13,657 nucleotides of DNA from an uncultured Rhodanobacteraceae bacterium (GCA_937928755.1 CALEZI010000193.1:1-13657), one strand, 5' to 3'. Numbered from the stretch's first letter, positions 1 to 7,568 are shown. Numbers and translations are program-made. The notes: generated by a model not told the origin, from the sequence alone.

Positions 1-63
1 CTCGCAATGACGAGGTTCACGGCTCGTGGGCAGCTTCAAACCGAACCAAGCCTCTCGCAATGA
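1..63. repeat. Short direct repeat CTCGCAATGA at the window edge
   Basis: The ten bases CTCGCAATGA occur at 1-10 and again at 54-63. The first copy continues as CGAG and so forms a small CTCG/CGAG palindrome. The reverse complement, TCATTGCGAG, resembles the core of a short interspersed repeat seen in many bacterial genomes, but only the window edge is visible, so this could be the end of a larger repeat or chance. The stretch lies downstream of the minus-strand DUF1697 gene. No hairpin with a U-run that would make a terminator is visible here. Confidence 0.3.
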
Positions 64-84
64 GCATGCACTGACTACGCCGCG

Positions 85-624
85 TCAAGACGGCCGCGGC
101 TTCGCGGCCAGCTGTACCACCGTATTGGCCCCGCGGAAGGTCACCGGAATTTTCAAGATGCGCTCCAGCTTGCCGCTGTCGAAGCCCGACTCGCTCTGCT
201 TCCTGGCGCAGCTCCAGTAGAGCTCCCGCCCATCCAGTTCGAAATCGTCGATGTCGCTGTGGAAGGCCTTCAGCGCACGCTCGCCGACGATGCCGGGAGG
301 CTCGGCGAAAAAGCCGACATTGGCGGCGACCACGCCCGGCTTCGACTGCAGCGCATCGAGGCGGGCGGCGACGTGCACCAGTTCACCCTGCAACCTGAGG
401 ATACTGGCGACCTCGAATCCCAGCTTGCGCTCGAGCGCCATTTCGATGCGCGAACGCACGGCGAGCAGGGAATTGGCGTTGGAATCGAACAGCACGTTGC
501 CGCTGGCCAGGTGGGTATCGACGGCGTGGTAGCCAAGCTGCACGAAAACATCGCGCAGGACGTCCATTTTCACGTTGCGACCGCCGACATTGATGGCGCG
601 CAACAAGGCGACATATCGATGCAT
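85..624 (-). CDS. DUF1697 family protein
   Basis: The protein has 179 residues, the usual size for DUF1697 (PF08002), a widespread family of small cytoplasmic proteins whose function is not established. The family signature is clear near the N terminus: YVALLRAINVGGRN at 4-17, then a charged helix, and LASGNVLFDS at about 39-48. The reading frame stays open 49 codons further upstream to 771, but that extension runs into the neighbouring gene and has no family similarity. The ATG at 624 starts exactly at the conserved MHRYVALLRAINVGG and is preceded by a GGTGG-like ribosome site, so it is chosen. There is no signal peptide or membrane segment. The gene is divergent from the 719 operon across a 94-bp gap and looks monocistronic. 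Family assignment is confident; molecular role is unknown. Confidence 0.9.
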   Translation of the reverse strand: MHRYVALLRAINVGGRNVKMDVLRDVFVQLGYHAVDTHLASGNVLFDSNANSLLAVRSRIEMALERKLGFEVASILRLQGELVHVAARLDALQSKPGVVAANVGFFAEPPGIVGERALKAFHSDIDDFELDGRELYWSCARKQSESGFDSGKLERILKIPVTFRGANTVVQLAAKPRPS

Positions 625-718
625 GAGGAATCCACCCTGAGAGGAATTCGCTGCCGCGAACGCTTGCACACCCCATGCCCTGCTGCAAGACTCCGCGGTC
701 GTTGTCACAGGTCCTGTC

Positions 719-1906
719 ATGTCCATCGCATCACTCCAATGCCCGCAGCCGATTCGCCGGCGACTGACCATCGCGCCGCGCGACTACGCCCGGCGCGACC
801 GTGCGATCGAGTCTTTCGAGGCTGGCGATTATCTGACTGCAGTGCAGGAAACGCTGTGCTATCTGCTGCCCGGAGCCGGCGCTCCGGTTTTCGCCGATGG
901 CAAATTCTGCTTCGTGCAAGGCTCGGCCCGGGTGCGCGTGCATCTGGATGGCGACGAACTGGCGCTGACCACCGCACTGATGTCGCTGACGCCCGAGGCG
1001 CAGTCGACTGCGGCGCTGCGTTACGTGCTGACGCGCTTGAGCGCCACCGGCCAGTTGTATCAACCACGCCTGCATGAAGACACCATCACCCTGGAATTCC
1101 GCGAACGGCTGTCGCTGCTGCATCCGGCCAAGCTCGCCGAAGTGTTGCAGCGCATGGCGATGGAATCGGACAGCAACGATGGCTGGCTGGCGCAACGCTT
1201 CGGCGTCGATGCCCCCGATCGCGAGCCAGTTGCCGAACTCGACGAGGCCGAGTTTGCGCGCGCGCTGGAGATCTGGAATACCCACTGGACATCGGTCAAC
1301 GAGCTGATGCTGGAGTCCCGCCGGCGGCGTTCGGTGCGCTTTCTCGATGCACTCGGTTCGTATGCCGCCAATCAGGTGCGCTACAGCTTGCCGCTGTTCG
1401 GCAGCGTGCGCGCAACGCTCAACGAGAGCGCCGACGCCTACACCGACAAGGACGAAAATCCGAACAAGCGGGACAGTGCGTTGGCCAAGTGCATCAAGGA
1501 AATGCGCCAGGTTCCAGTCGAGGAGCTGCGGCGCTGCCTGGGCCATGCGCAGCACGCGATCAACCCGTTGCACGAGGGCACACCGTCGCTGCTGACCTCG
1601 ATGCTGGGCGCCGGCCACCGCATGCAGACCACTGGCGAGCTGCGCTCGGCGGGACGCTCGCTGGAGGCGGCGCTGGAACTGATCGCCGACTATCTGTACC
1701 TGCTGGCCGACCATTCGTGGCCATCCGAGGTCGAAGCGGCACTGCGCACCGGGCTCGATCTGATTTCCGGCAAACCCTGGCGCGAAGCCGCCGACGTGCT
1801 CTGGAACCACGCCAACCAGACCGCGCGTTTTTTCGGCAGTCATGGCGAACGCGATCGCGATGACGACGATGGCGCCGACGACGATGTAGTCCGCTATGAC
1901 GCCTGA
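719..1906 (+). CDS. Uncharacterised protein with N-terminal YbjN/type III chaperone-like domain, partner of the downstream trypsin-like protease
   Basis: This is a 395-residue protein with no signal peptide or membrane segment, so probably cytoplasmic. Residues 24-50 form a helix (RRDRAIESFEAGDYLTAVQE) that resembles a single TPR-type hairpin. Residues 60-160 follow with a strand-helix-strand pattern, including FCFVQGSARVRV at 63-74, a helix at 98-110 and DTITLEFRERL at 121-131. This resembles the YbjN/CesT-like chaperone fold, though I assign it by pattern, not by a firm match. Residues 175-372 are mainly helical and not recognised. The tail at 379-389 is almost all Asp. The ATG at 719 follows CAGGT at a spacing of about 7. 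The 3' end overlaps the next gene by 11 bases, so the two are co-transcribed and probably translationally coupled. No catalytic motif was found; an adaptor or regulator of the protease is my inference. Confidence 0.75.
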   Translation: MSIASLQCPQPIRRRLTIAPRDYARRDRAIESFEAGDYLTAVQETLCYLLPGAGAPVFADGKFCFVQGSARVRVHLDGDELALTTALMSLTPEAQSTAALRYVLTRLSATGQLYQPRLHEDTITLEFRERLSLLHPAKLAEVLQRMAMESDSNDGWLAQRFGVDAPDREPVAELDEAEFARALEIWNTHWTSVNELMLESRRRRSVRFLDALGSYAANQVRYSLPLFGSVRATLNESADAYTDKDENPNKRDSALAKCIKEMRQVPVEELRRCLGHAQHAINPLHEGTPSLLTSMLGAGHRMQTTGELRSAGRSLEAALELIADYLYLLADHSWPSEVEAALRTGLDLISGKPWREAADVLWNHANQTARFFGSHGERDRDDDDGADDDVVRYDA

Positions 1907-3050
1907 GCAGAACGCAAACCCGATGCCTACCCATTCGCTGGACGATATCGAGCGACTCGGCGTCTATCAGGTCTACACCGGCACCGGCACCGGCACCGGT
2001 TTCCTGATCGATGCCACGCACCTGCTGACCAACTGTCACGTGGTGCAGCCCTACCGCGAAGTGGCCGTCGAAATGCGCGATCGCTCGCGCATCATCGGCC
2101 GCGTGCGTCGCATCCACCCGCACCGCGACCTGGCGATCGTCGAACTGGCGCGCAGCGTCGACGGCGAAGTGCTGGCGCTCAGCGATGGCGAGCAGCTCAA
2201 GCCCAAGCAGGGCGTGCACATCCTCGGTTTCCCGGTCGGTTTGCCGTTGTCGCTGACCGAGGGCGTGATTTCGCACGCGCGCCAGTTGCTCGACGAGCAG
2301 TATTTCCTGCAGACCGACGCCGCCATCAACCCGGGCAATTCCGGCGGACCGATGCTCGACGACCAGCGCCGCATCATCGCGGTGACCACCTGCAAGCTGA
2401 ACGCCGCCGACGCCGTCGGTTTCGGCATTCCGATTGGCGATGTGCGCCGGTTCATCGACGAGTTCCGCGCGCAGAGCGTGGCTTTCGGCGTGCAGTGCCC
2501 GGCATGCGAGGAACTGATCGACCGGGCGGTGCGTTATTGCCCGAGCTGCGGATCGGACCTCGAAGCGAATCACGACTTCGGCGAGTATTTCGAGACGCCC
2601 GAGGCGCATCCGCTGGTCGGTTTCGTCGAGCGCGCACTGGCCGGCGCCAACATCGATCCGGTGCTGGCGCGCCACGGCAGCCACAACTGGTCATTCCACG
2701 TCGGCAGCGCTCCGATCAAGATCTGGTGCTGCTGCTCCGAGCACCTGAACTTCTCGTCGCCGATGGCGCAGGTCGGCAATCGCGGACTCAACGAACTGTT
2801 CAAGTACCTGTTGTCCGAGCAGCACGCGCCGTTCTCGTTCGACCTGGTCGGCAGCACCGTGCGCCTGAACCTGGTGGTGCACATCACCGACGTGTTCGCG
2901 CCGAACGAACACGAACATCTGGCCGCGCGCGTACGTCAGTTCATCGAAAAGGCCGACGCGACGGACAACCTGCTGATCACCGAGTACGGCTGCCAGCCGG
3001 CACCGGAGACGCAGACCGATTACCTGAAAGGCGGCGATCACGGCTCCTGA
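1896..3050 (+). CDS. Cytoplasmic trypsin-like serine protease with zinc ribbon and C-terminal chaperone-like domain
   Basis: The protein has 384 residues. Residues 20-190 are a chymotrypsin/HtrA-type protease. The catalytic His is H48 in LLTNCHVV, the Asp D78 in HRDLAIVEL, and the nucleophile S149 in INPGNSGGPM. A glycine-rich loop (TGTGTGTGF, 28-36) precedes the His. No signal peptide and no PDZ domain is present, which separates it from periplasmic DegP/DegQ. Residues 201-218 hold two CPxC knuckles (C201, C204, C215, C218), a zinc ribbon. Residues 262-360 form a strand-helix-strand domain starting WSFHVGSAPIKIW that looks like the N-terminal domain of the upstream protein. The start at 1896 overlaps the upstream stop; an alternative ATG at 1923 would remove nine residues, and neither has a strong ribosome site. 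The protease call is firm. Substrate and pathway are unknown. Confidence 0.88.
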   Translation: MTPEQNANPMPTHSLDDIERLGVYQVYTGTGTGTGFLIDATHLLTNCHVVQPYREVAVEMRDRSRIIGRVRRIHPHRDLAIVELARSVDGEVLALSDGEQLKPKQGVHILGFPVGLPLSLTEGVISHARQLLDEQYFLQTDAAINPGNSGGPMLDDQRRIIAVTTCKLNAADAVGFGIPIGDVRRFIDEFRAQSVAFGVQCPACEELIDRAVRYCPSCGSDLEANHDFGEYFETPEAHPLVGFVERALAGANIDPVLARHGSHNWSFHVGSAPIKIWCCCSEHLNFSSPMAQVGNRGLNELFKYLLSEQHAPFSFDLVGSTVRLNLVVHITDVFAPNEHEHLAARVRQFIEKADATDNLLITEYGCQPAPETQTDYLKGGDHGS

Positions 3051-3057
3051 GCTTTCT

Positions 3058-3125
3058 GTGGGTCCAGACTTGCCTGGACGCTTCTGGCGCTACAAGCAGG
3101 AGCGTCCAGACAAGTCTGGACCCAC
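3058..3125. repeat. BIME-like inverted pair of REP units, copy A
   Basis: The left unit (3058-3082) and right unit (3101-3125) are reverse complements over 25 bases with one mismatch, separated by an 18-base loop. Each unit starts with GTGGG and contains the self-complementary TCCAGACTTGTCTGGA (here with GCC for GTC in the left unit), so each can also fold alone. The pair begins 8 bases after the protease stop codon, between convergent genes. It could form a transcript hairpin at the operon end, but there is no U-tract. Confidence 0.9.
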
Positions 3126-3156
3126 CAGAGCCAGAGCGGCATTCGAGTTCTGGCAG

Positions 3157-3246
3157 GCCCGGACTTCTTTGGACGCTTGTCGCACGGGGAAGCAGGAGCG
3201 TCCAGACAAGTCTGGACCCACAACAGCTCGGACTTGCCCGGACGCT
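3157..3246. repeat. Partly decayed REP-like cluster
   Basis: An intact right-type unit lies at 3197-3221. It is preceded by a degenerate left-type unit at about 3158-3177 (CCCGGACTTCTTTGGACGCT) and followed by another degenerate left-type unit at about 3227-3246 (CTCGGACTTGCCCGGACGCT). The last unit is followed by TCTGGCG, as is the left unit of copy A, suggesting local duplication. The cluster ends 16 bases before the stop codon of the convergent subtilase gene. Confidence 0.8.
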
Positions 3247-3262
3247 TCTGGCGACAACGGGC

Positions 3263-5566
3263 TCAATCCTCGAACCCATCGGCGAACAGATCGTCGATCG
3301 GCGTTGCGCCATCGAAACCATCGGCGAACAAGGCTTCCGGCAATGCGGTTGACGGCTTGCAGTTGTAGCAGACGATCGCAAAATCCTGCCGCGGGCTGAC
3401 CGGAACCCAGGGATCCAGTGCATCCGCGGCGATCGATGCCGCCAGCACGTTGATGCTGAACGCGCCGCCGCCGTGTTGTGCCGGACTCAGGAACACGCCT
3501 TCGAGGTTGTTCTTGTCGTCGGCGCTGCCGCCGGTTGCCGACCAGCCGCTCGCGGCGTCGAACACATTGCCGCGCCAGCTCTGCGCACCGAGATCGACAC
3601 GCAGGTCGAGATCGTTGGTCCACGACGCTGTGGTGCCACCGGTGCCGGGGCCCGGCGCATCGGTCCAGGCCAGCATGATGCGGATCGGCTGCGCCGGGTC
3701 GTCGGCTTGCAGTTCGACCTCCCAGTTCGATCCGCTATCCGCCAGCAGCACCTCCTGGTCGAGCAGCCAGACATCGACACCGGGATTGATGACCGCATCC
3801 AGGTCCAGGCGTCCCCAGCCGGCGAAGCGGTTCGGTCGCTGCGGCATCGCGCGGCCATCGGCGTCGAGGAAACCCGTCAGATTCTTCGCCGCCGCGGTGA
3901 ACATCGCCTTGACCAGCGCCGGGCTGGGATCGCGTCCCTGTTCGGTGCGGTGGCGCTGCCAGTACAGAGCGGCGGCGCCGGATACCACGGGCGAGGCCAT
4001 GCTGGTGCCGCACAAGAAGGTGAAACTGCTGTTGCCGGCGGAACTGGTACTGTCGGTGGAGCAACCCGGGGCTACGATGTGCGGCACCTGGCGGCCATCG
4101 CACGCCGGGCCATGCGCGCTGTTCGCCGAAACATCGAAGATGCTGGTCAGTTGCGCACCACCACCGCCCTGCATCTTGGTCGAACCGATGGCGAACAGGT
4201 TCTTCGCCTCGTCCGGCGACCCCAGCGAGCTCGGCGCGCAGATGCCGCTGGTGCGGTCGCCGTTGCCGTTCATGATCGACCACACCGGCAGCACCGGCTG
4301 GCTGCCAGCGGCGGTTGGATCGGCATCGCGCGCGATCATGTCGACCTGCATGGTCGGGATGTCATAACCCTGCGGCGTGCTGGTCGGGCCCCACGAGTTG
4401 TTGGCCAGTTGCGCGCCACTGACTGCGGCGTCCTTGTAGATGCGCAACATGCCGTTGGCGACCATGCTGCCCGGACCGGCGCCAAGAAAGGCGCCATAAC
4501 GCTGCTGGATCAGACTGGCGCCGGGCGCCACACCCTGGCCGCGCAGGAACTGCGCAGCGTCGCGAACGCCGGACGCGCCGCTGCCGGCCACCGCACCCGC
4601 CACATGGGTGCCGTGATTGTCGTTGGCGAGGGTGCAGCTGCCTTCGCTGCCGCTGCACGGCACCATGTTGGCGAGCAGGTCATTGTGTGTGGTGCGGATG
4701 CCACCATCGACAATGCTCACCTTGACGCCGGCACCATCGACACCCGCCTGGTCCAACCAGTTCGTGTAACCGGGAACCACCACGTTGCCAGCGTCGTAAC
4801 CGCCGACCACCGACTGGTTGCTCATTTCGCCGCGCGGACCGGCGCCGCCGTCAATGCGCTGCAGCGTGTACAAACCCGGCGTGTTCGCCGCCGCGAGGAA
4901 GGCCGATCCCGGCAGTTCCAGTTCGACCAGCGTCAGGTCGGGCGTCATCGGCGTGCGTTCGACCAGTTGCGTCGATGGCAGCGCGGCGAGCACCGCATCG
5001 GCACTGGCGGCGTCGATCAGCGCCATCGCGCGGGTCGGGCCGGCATCCAGGTCCCGGCTCTGCGGTGGTACCCGCTGCGCCGGCAGAAATGCACCACTCC
5101 AGCGAATTGCGCTGCTGCGCGAGACCAGCGACTGCAAGTCCTCGGCGCTGGCCCAGACGATGTAGCCGAACGGCGCCAGATAGCGCACCGGGCGCACGTT
5201 CGCCGCGCGCATGGCGTGAAGATCGGCTGCGCGGGGCGGCCCGAAGAGCTGCACCAGGCGGAAGTCGGGACCGGTGTGCAGCGTGGCCTGGCGCCAGGGG
5301 TCGCTGCTCGCGGGCGCAGTCGTGGGATCGAAGCGCTCACCGTCGATGCTGATATCGAACGGTCGTTGGCTGCGCTGCACCTGCGCGCCGAGCACGCCAG
5401 CCGGCGCGCTGTCCTCGGGCATCCAGACGAAAGCGCCGTAGTCGATCGCCCGCGCCGGCAGATTCGCGCGCAGTGCCGCGCTTGGTGCTTCGACGCGCAG
5501 CCAGGTTTCGGCGAGCGCGGAGGGCGTCGTCAGCAACATCGCAAGCAACAACGGCGTACGCATCAT
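3263..5566 (-). CDS. Secreted S8 subtilisin-like serine protease with C-terminal beta-sandwich domain
   Basis: The protein has 767 residues from the ATG at 5566. It begins with a signal peptide (MMRTPLLLAMLLTTPSALA, predicted cut after A19). A second ATG at 5563 would drop one residue; the frame is open to 5623, but that extension has no signal peptide. Residues 20-250 are a long propeptide-like region. The S8 triad is D287 (VSIVDGG), H318 (DNHGTHVAG) and S522 (CGTSMASPVV). After the catalytic domain, about 610-735 carry LAWTDAPG, WTNDLDLRV and NNLEGVFL, the beta-sandwich signature of KP-43-type subtilases. The C terminus has CYNC and then two LFADGF motifs, the last ending the protein. It is probably exported by Sec and acts outside the cytoplasm. 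It stands alone, convergent with the protease operon and divergent from the amidohydrolase. Confidence 0.92.
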   Translation of the reverse strand: MMRTPLLLAMLLTTPSALAETWLRVEAPSAALRANLPARAIDYGAFVWMPEDSAPAGVLGAQVQRSQRPFDISIDGERFDPTTAPASSDPWRQATLHTGPDFRLVQLFGPPRAADLHAMRAANVRPVRYLAPFGYIVWASAEDLQSLVSRSSAIRWSGAFLPAQRVPPQSRDLDAGPTRAMALIDAASADAVLAALPSTQLVERTPMTPDLTLVELELPGSAFLAAANTPGLYTLQRIDGGAGPRGEMSNQSVVGGYDAGNVVVPGYTNWLDQAGVDGAGVKVSIVDGGIRTTHNDLLANMVPCSGSEGSCTLANDNHGTHVAGAVAGSGASGVRDAAQFLRGQGVAPGASLIQQRYGAFLGAGPGSMVANGMLRIYKDAAVSGAQLANNSWGPTSTPQGYDIPTMQVDMIARDADPTAAGSQPVLPVWSIMNGNGDRTSGICAPSSLGSPDEAKNLFAIGSTKMQGGGGAQLTSIFDVSANSAHGPACDGRQVPHIVAPGCSTDSTSSAGNSSFTFLCGTSMASPVVSGAAALYWQRHRTEQGRDPSPALVKAMFTAAAKNLTGFLDADGRAMPQRPNRFAGWGRLDLDAVINPGVDVWLLDQEVLLADSGSNWEVELQADDPAQPIRIMLAWTDAPGPGTGGTTASWTNDLDLRVDLGAQSWRGNVFDAASGWSATGGSADDKNNLEGVFLSPAQHGGGAFSINVLAASIAADALDPWVPVSPRQDFAIVCYNCKPSTALPEALFADGFDGATPIDDLFADGFED
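3271..3330 (-). repeat. In-frame duplication encoding the LFADGF terminal motif
   Basis: The 18-base segments at 3271-3288 and 3313-3330 agree at 17 of 18 positions and lie 42 bases apart, exactly 14 codons. Each encodes LFADGF at the end of the subtilase. The DNA-level identity suggests a recent internal duplication of the terminal motif. Confidence 0.7.
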
Positions 5567-5691
5567 CGATTCGAACCTGTCCTGCGGCCTTCGGCGAAGG
5601 TCGCGAGCATAACGGCGCAGCACAGGTCATGGGTTCAACCGATGTGATGAGCGCCGCGGCCAGCCTTTGCAGGGCGTCGACTGTTGATCCT

Positions 5692-5758
5692 GTGGGTCCA
5701 GACTTGTCTGGACGCCTTTGCGGTTGCTGCGGGAAGAGCGTCCAGACAAGTCTGGGCT
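5692..5758. repeat. BIME-like inverted pair of REP units, copy B
   Basis: A complete left unit (5692-5715, GTGGG head) faces a right unit (5738-5758) in which the outer bases have diverged: the expected GGACCCAC is replaced by GGGCTGAC. The loop between is 22 bases. The pair lies in the 283-bp gap between the divergent subtilase and amidohydrolase genes, upstream of both coding regions. Confidence 0.88.
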
Positions 5759-5787
5759 GACCGCGCCTGCGCAACCGCTCTGGATTG

Positions 5788-5817
5788 TTGCCACGATGTC
5801 CCGCAACCGGTACTAAT
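5788..5817 (+). promoter_or_regulatory. Candidate sigma-70 promoter for the amidohydrolase
   Basis: TTGCCA at 5788-5793 matches five of six -35 consensus bases. ACTAAT at 5812-5817 matches four of six -10 bases with an 18-base spacer. The predicted start would leave a leader of roughly 25 bases before the ATG at 5850. It lies just downstream of REP copy B. This is by inspection only; such matches occur by chance. Confidence 0.4.
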
Positions 5818-5849
5818 GCAGCGTCATCGTCCATCCAGGTATCCGAGCC

Positions 5850-7313
5850 ATGCACCAGCGTATCGACCCCGACGGCCTGCGCCTGCCGATCAAGCTCGAC
5901 AGCACCAGCAACGGCGAATTCGTCCCGGTCCCACTGGAACCGGTACACCAGTTGGCGCGCCGCGATGCGCTGGCGCAGGCGACGGCAAACGCGCGTCGCC
6001 TCGGTCTGGATCGGCGCAGCTTCCTGGTCGGTTTGACCGGCGCCGCTACCACCTTGCTGGCGATGAATCGCGCTTATGCGTCGGCCGGCAAGCAGGGTGG
6101 GCACTATGCGATTCCCTGCGAGGCGGCGATGGAACCCGCGGCGGCGGCCGAGGCGCTAGCCGGCAACGAGTTCATTTTCGACGTCCAGGGTCATTTCGTG
6201 AATCCGACCGGGGCATGGACGCGCAATGTCCCGGCGGGCGTCAAACCGCTGAGCTTCGCCGATACCGAAGGCTGCGCCGCGGCGGCTTTGCCGGGAACAC
6301 TCGACCACCTGCAGTGCCTCGGCCCCGACGCCTTCATCCGCGACCTGTTCGTCGACTCCGACACCGATCTGGCGGTGCTCAGTTTCGTGCCCTCGACCCG
6401 CGCCTCCGAACCGCTGACGATTGCCGAAGCTGCGGCCACCGCCGCGATCGTCGAGCGCCTCGACGGTACCCATCGCCTGTTCCTGCACGGCCGGGTCAAT
6501 CCGAACCAGGAGGGCGATCTGGAGGCGATGGCCGAGGTCGCGGCCAAATACCCGATCGCCGCGTGGAAGACCTACACCCAGTGGGGTCCGGAAGGCAAAG
6601 GCTTTTTTCTCGACGACGACACCGGACTGGCGATGATCGAACAGGCGCGCGATCTGTCGGTGCGCAACATTGCCGTGCACAAGGGTCTGCCGTTCGGGCC
6701 GAAATCCTACGAGCACAGTACCTGCGTCGACGTCGGCCGCGCCGCCAAGCGCTTCCCGGACATCAATTTCCTGATCTACCACTCGGGTTTCGTCACCACC
6801 CAGCCTGAGGGCCCGTACGATCCCAAGCGCAGCGATGGCGTCGACCAGTTGATCAGCTCGGTGCTGGCGGCTGGCCTGGGCAAGGACAGCAATGTCTACG
6901 CGGAACTCGGTTCCACCTGGCGATTCCTGATGCGCGATCCGGATGCCGCCGCGCACACTCTCGGCAAGCTGCTCGTGCATCTCGGCGAGGACCACATCCT
7001 GTGGGGCACCGACTCGATCTGGTACGGCAGCCCGCAGGACCAGATCCAGGCCTTTCGCAGCTTCCAGATCTCGCCCGAGTTTCGCGAGCGCTACGGCTAC
7101 CCGGAGATCACGCCGCAGATCCGCGCCAAGATCTTCGGCTTGAACGCGCTGACGGTCTATCAGGTCGACTGCAGCGTGCTGCGCCAGCATCTGGCCGCCG
7201 ATCGCGTCAGTCATGAACGCGTGGCGCGGATGAACGCTCCGGATCCGGCCTTCCTGACCTATGGGCCGAAGACCCGGCGCGATTTCCTGCGGCTGAAGGC
7301 GCTGGGCGGGTGA
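5850..7313 (+). CDS. Tat-type metal-dependent amidohydrolase (amidohydrolase-2 family)
   Basis: The protein has 487 residues. Residues 52-78 form a twin-arginine signal (LDRRSFLVG, then a hydrophobic run and AYASA), but it lies behind about 50 hydrophilic residues that include LPIKLDSTSNGEF. The region from about 107 to 440 is a TIM-barrel amidohydrolase of the PF04909 type. Candidate metal or catalytic residues are D111 and H115 (FDVQGHF), H277 (IAVHKG), H311 (LIYHSGF) and D388 (LWGTDSIW). The first site reads DxxxH instead of the usual HxH, as occurs in decarboxylase-like members, so the reaction could be hydrolysis or decarboxylation. The ATG at 5850 is the only good start in frame; removing the N-terminal stretch would need a TTG at codon 35. 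It probably acts in the periplasm or envelope if the Tat signal works. The substrate cannot be told. The gene stands alone between opposed neighbours. Confidence 0.85.
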   Translation: MHQRIDPDGLRLPIKLDSTSNGEFVPVPLEPVHQLARRDALAQATANARRLGLDRRSFLVGLTGAATTLLAMNRAYASAGKQGGHYAIPCEAAMEPAAAAEALAGNEFIFDVQGHFVNPTGAWTRNVPAGVKPLSFADTEGCAAAALPGTLDHLQCLGPDAFIRDLFVDSDTDLAVLSFVPSTRASEPLTIAEAAATAAIVERLDGTHRLFLHGRVNPNQEGDLEAMAEVAAKYPIAAWKTYTQWGPEGKGFFLDDDTGLAMIEQARDLSVRNIAVHKGLPFGPKSYEHSTCVDVGRAAKRFPDINFLIYHSGFVTTQPEGPYDPKRSDGVDQLISSVLAAGLGKDSNVYAELGSTWRFLMRDPDAAAHTLGKLLVHLGEDHILWGTDSIWYGSPQDQIQAFRSFQISPEFRERYGYPEITPQIRAKIFGLNALTVYQVDCSVLRQHLAADRVSHERVARMNAPDPAFLTYGPKTRRDFLRLKALGG

Positions 7314-7315
7314 AC

Positions 7316-7350
7316 GGCGGGAATTCCAGGCATTGCTGGAGCAGCCCGCC
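7316..7350 (+). terminator. Possible hairpin after the amidohydrolase gene
   Basis: GGCGGG (7316-7321) pairs with CCCGCC (7345-7350), and inside it TCCAG (7325-7329) pairs with CTGGA (7336-7340) across a six-base loop. It begins 3 bases after the stop codon. There is no following U-run, so a rho-independent role is uncertain; transcript-end protection is an alternative. Confidence 0.3.
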
Positions 7351-7433
7351 GACTCCGGCTACACCAGCGCAAACCCGGTGAGTACCTCGAGGCCGACCTG
7401 CGCGCGCATCGAGGCGCTGGCGAGCCGATGCTT

Positions 7434-7506
7434 TTGTGGGTCCAGACTTGTCTGGACGCTCTTCCATCATGTCGCCAGGAGCGTCCAGACAAGTCTGGAC
7501 CCACAA
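7434..7506. repeat. BIME-like inverted pair of REP units, copy C (perfect)
   Basis: The 27-base arms 7434-7460 and 7480-7506 are exact reverse complements around a 19-base loop. This is the best-preserved pair in the window. Each arm has the GTGGG head, the TCCAGACTTGTCTGGA palindrome and a CGCT tail, with an outer TT/AA extension. It lies between convergent genes and would give a very stable hairpin in transcripts from either strand. Confidence 0.93.
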
Positions 7507-7568
7507 GAGCCCTGCATCGAGCGCGGCGTTTGGATCGTGACTGCGGACCAGGGTCGGGTCGGCGCTGC

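Noticed and set aside
664..692. Promoter-like TTGCAC and AAGACT in the 625-718 gap
   Set aside because: Only the -35 is reasonable and the -10 matches three of six positions, too weak to list as a feature.
3038..3223. Small frames reading WVQTCLDA or GSRLVWTL in the repeat regions
   Set aside because: The same peptide appears at every REP locus because the repeat lacks stops in some frames. It is a translation artefact.
3473..5647. Long open frame antisense to the subtilase (724 codons)
   Set aside because: It is a mirror of a GC-rich gene with strong codon bias. The sense strand has an intact S8 triad and a signal peptide, and the antisense product is Arg/Ala-rich without motifs.
7276..7310. 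Second twin-arginine-like TRRDFL at the C terminus of the amidohydrolase
   Set aside because: It is at the end of the protein with no hydrophobic stretch after it, so it cannot be an export signal.
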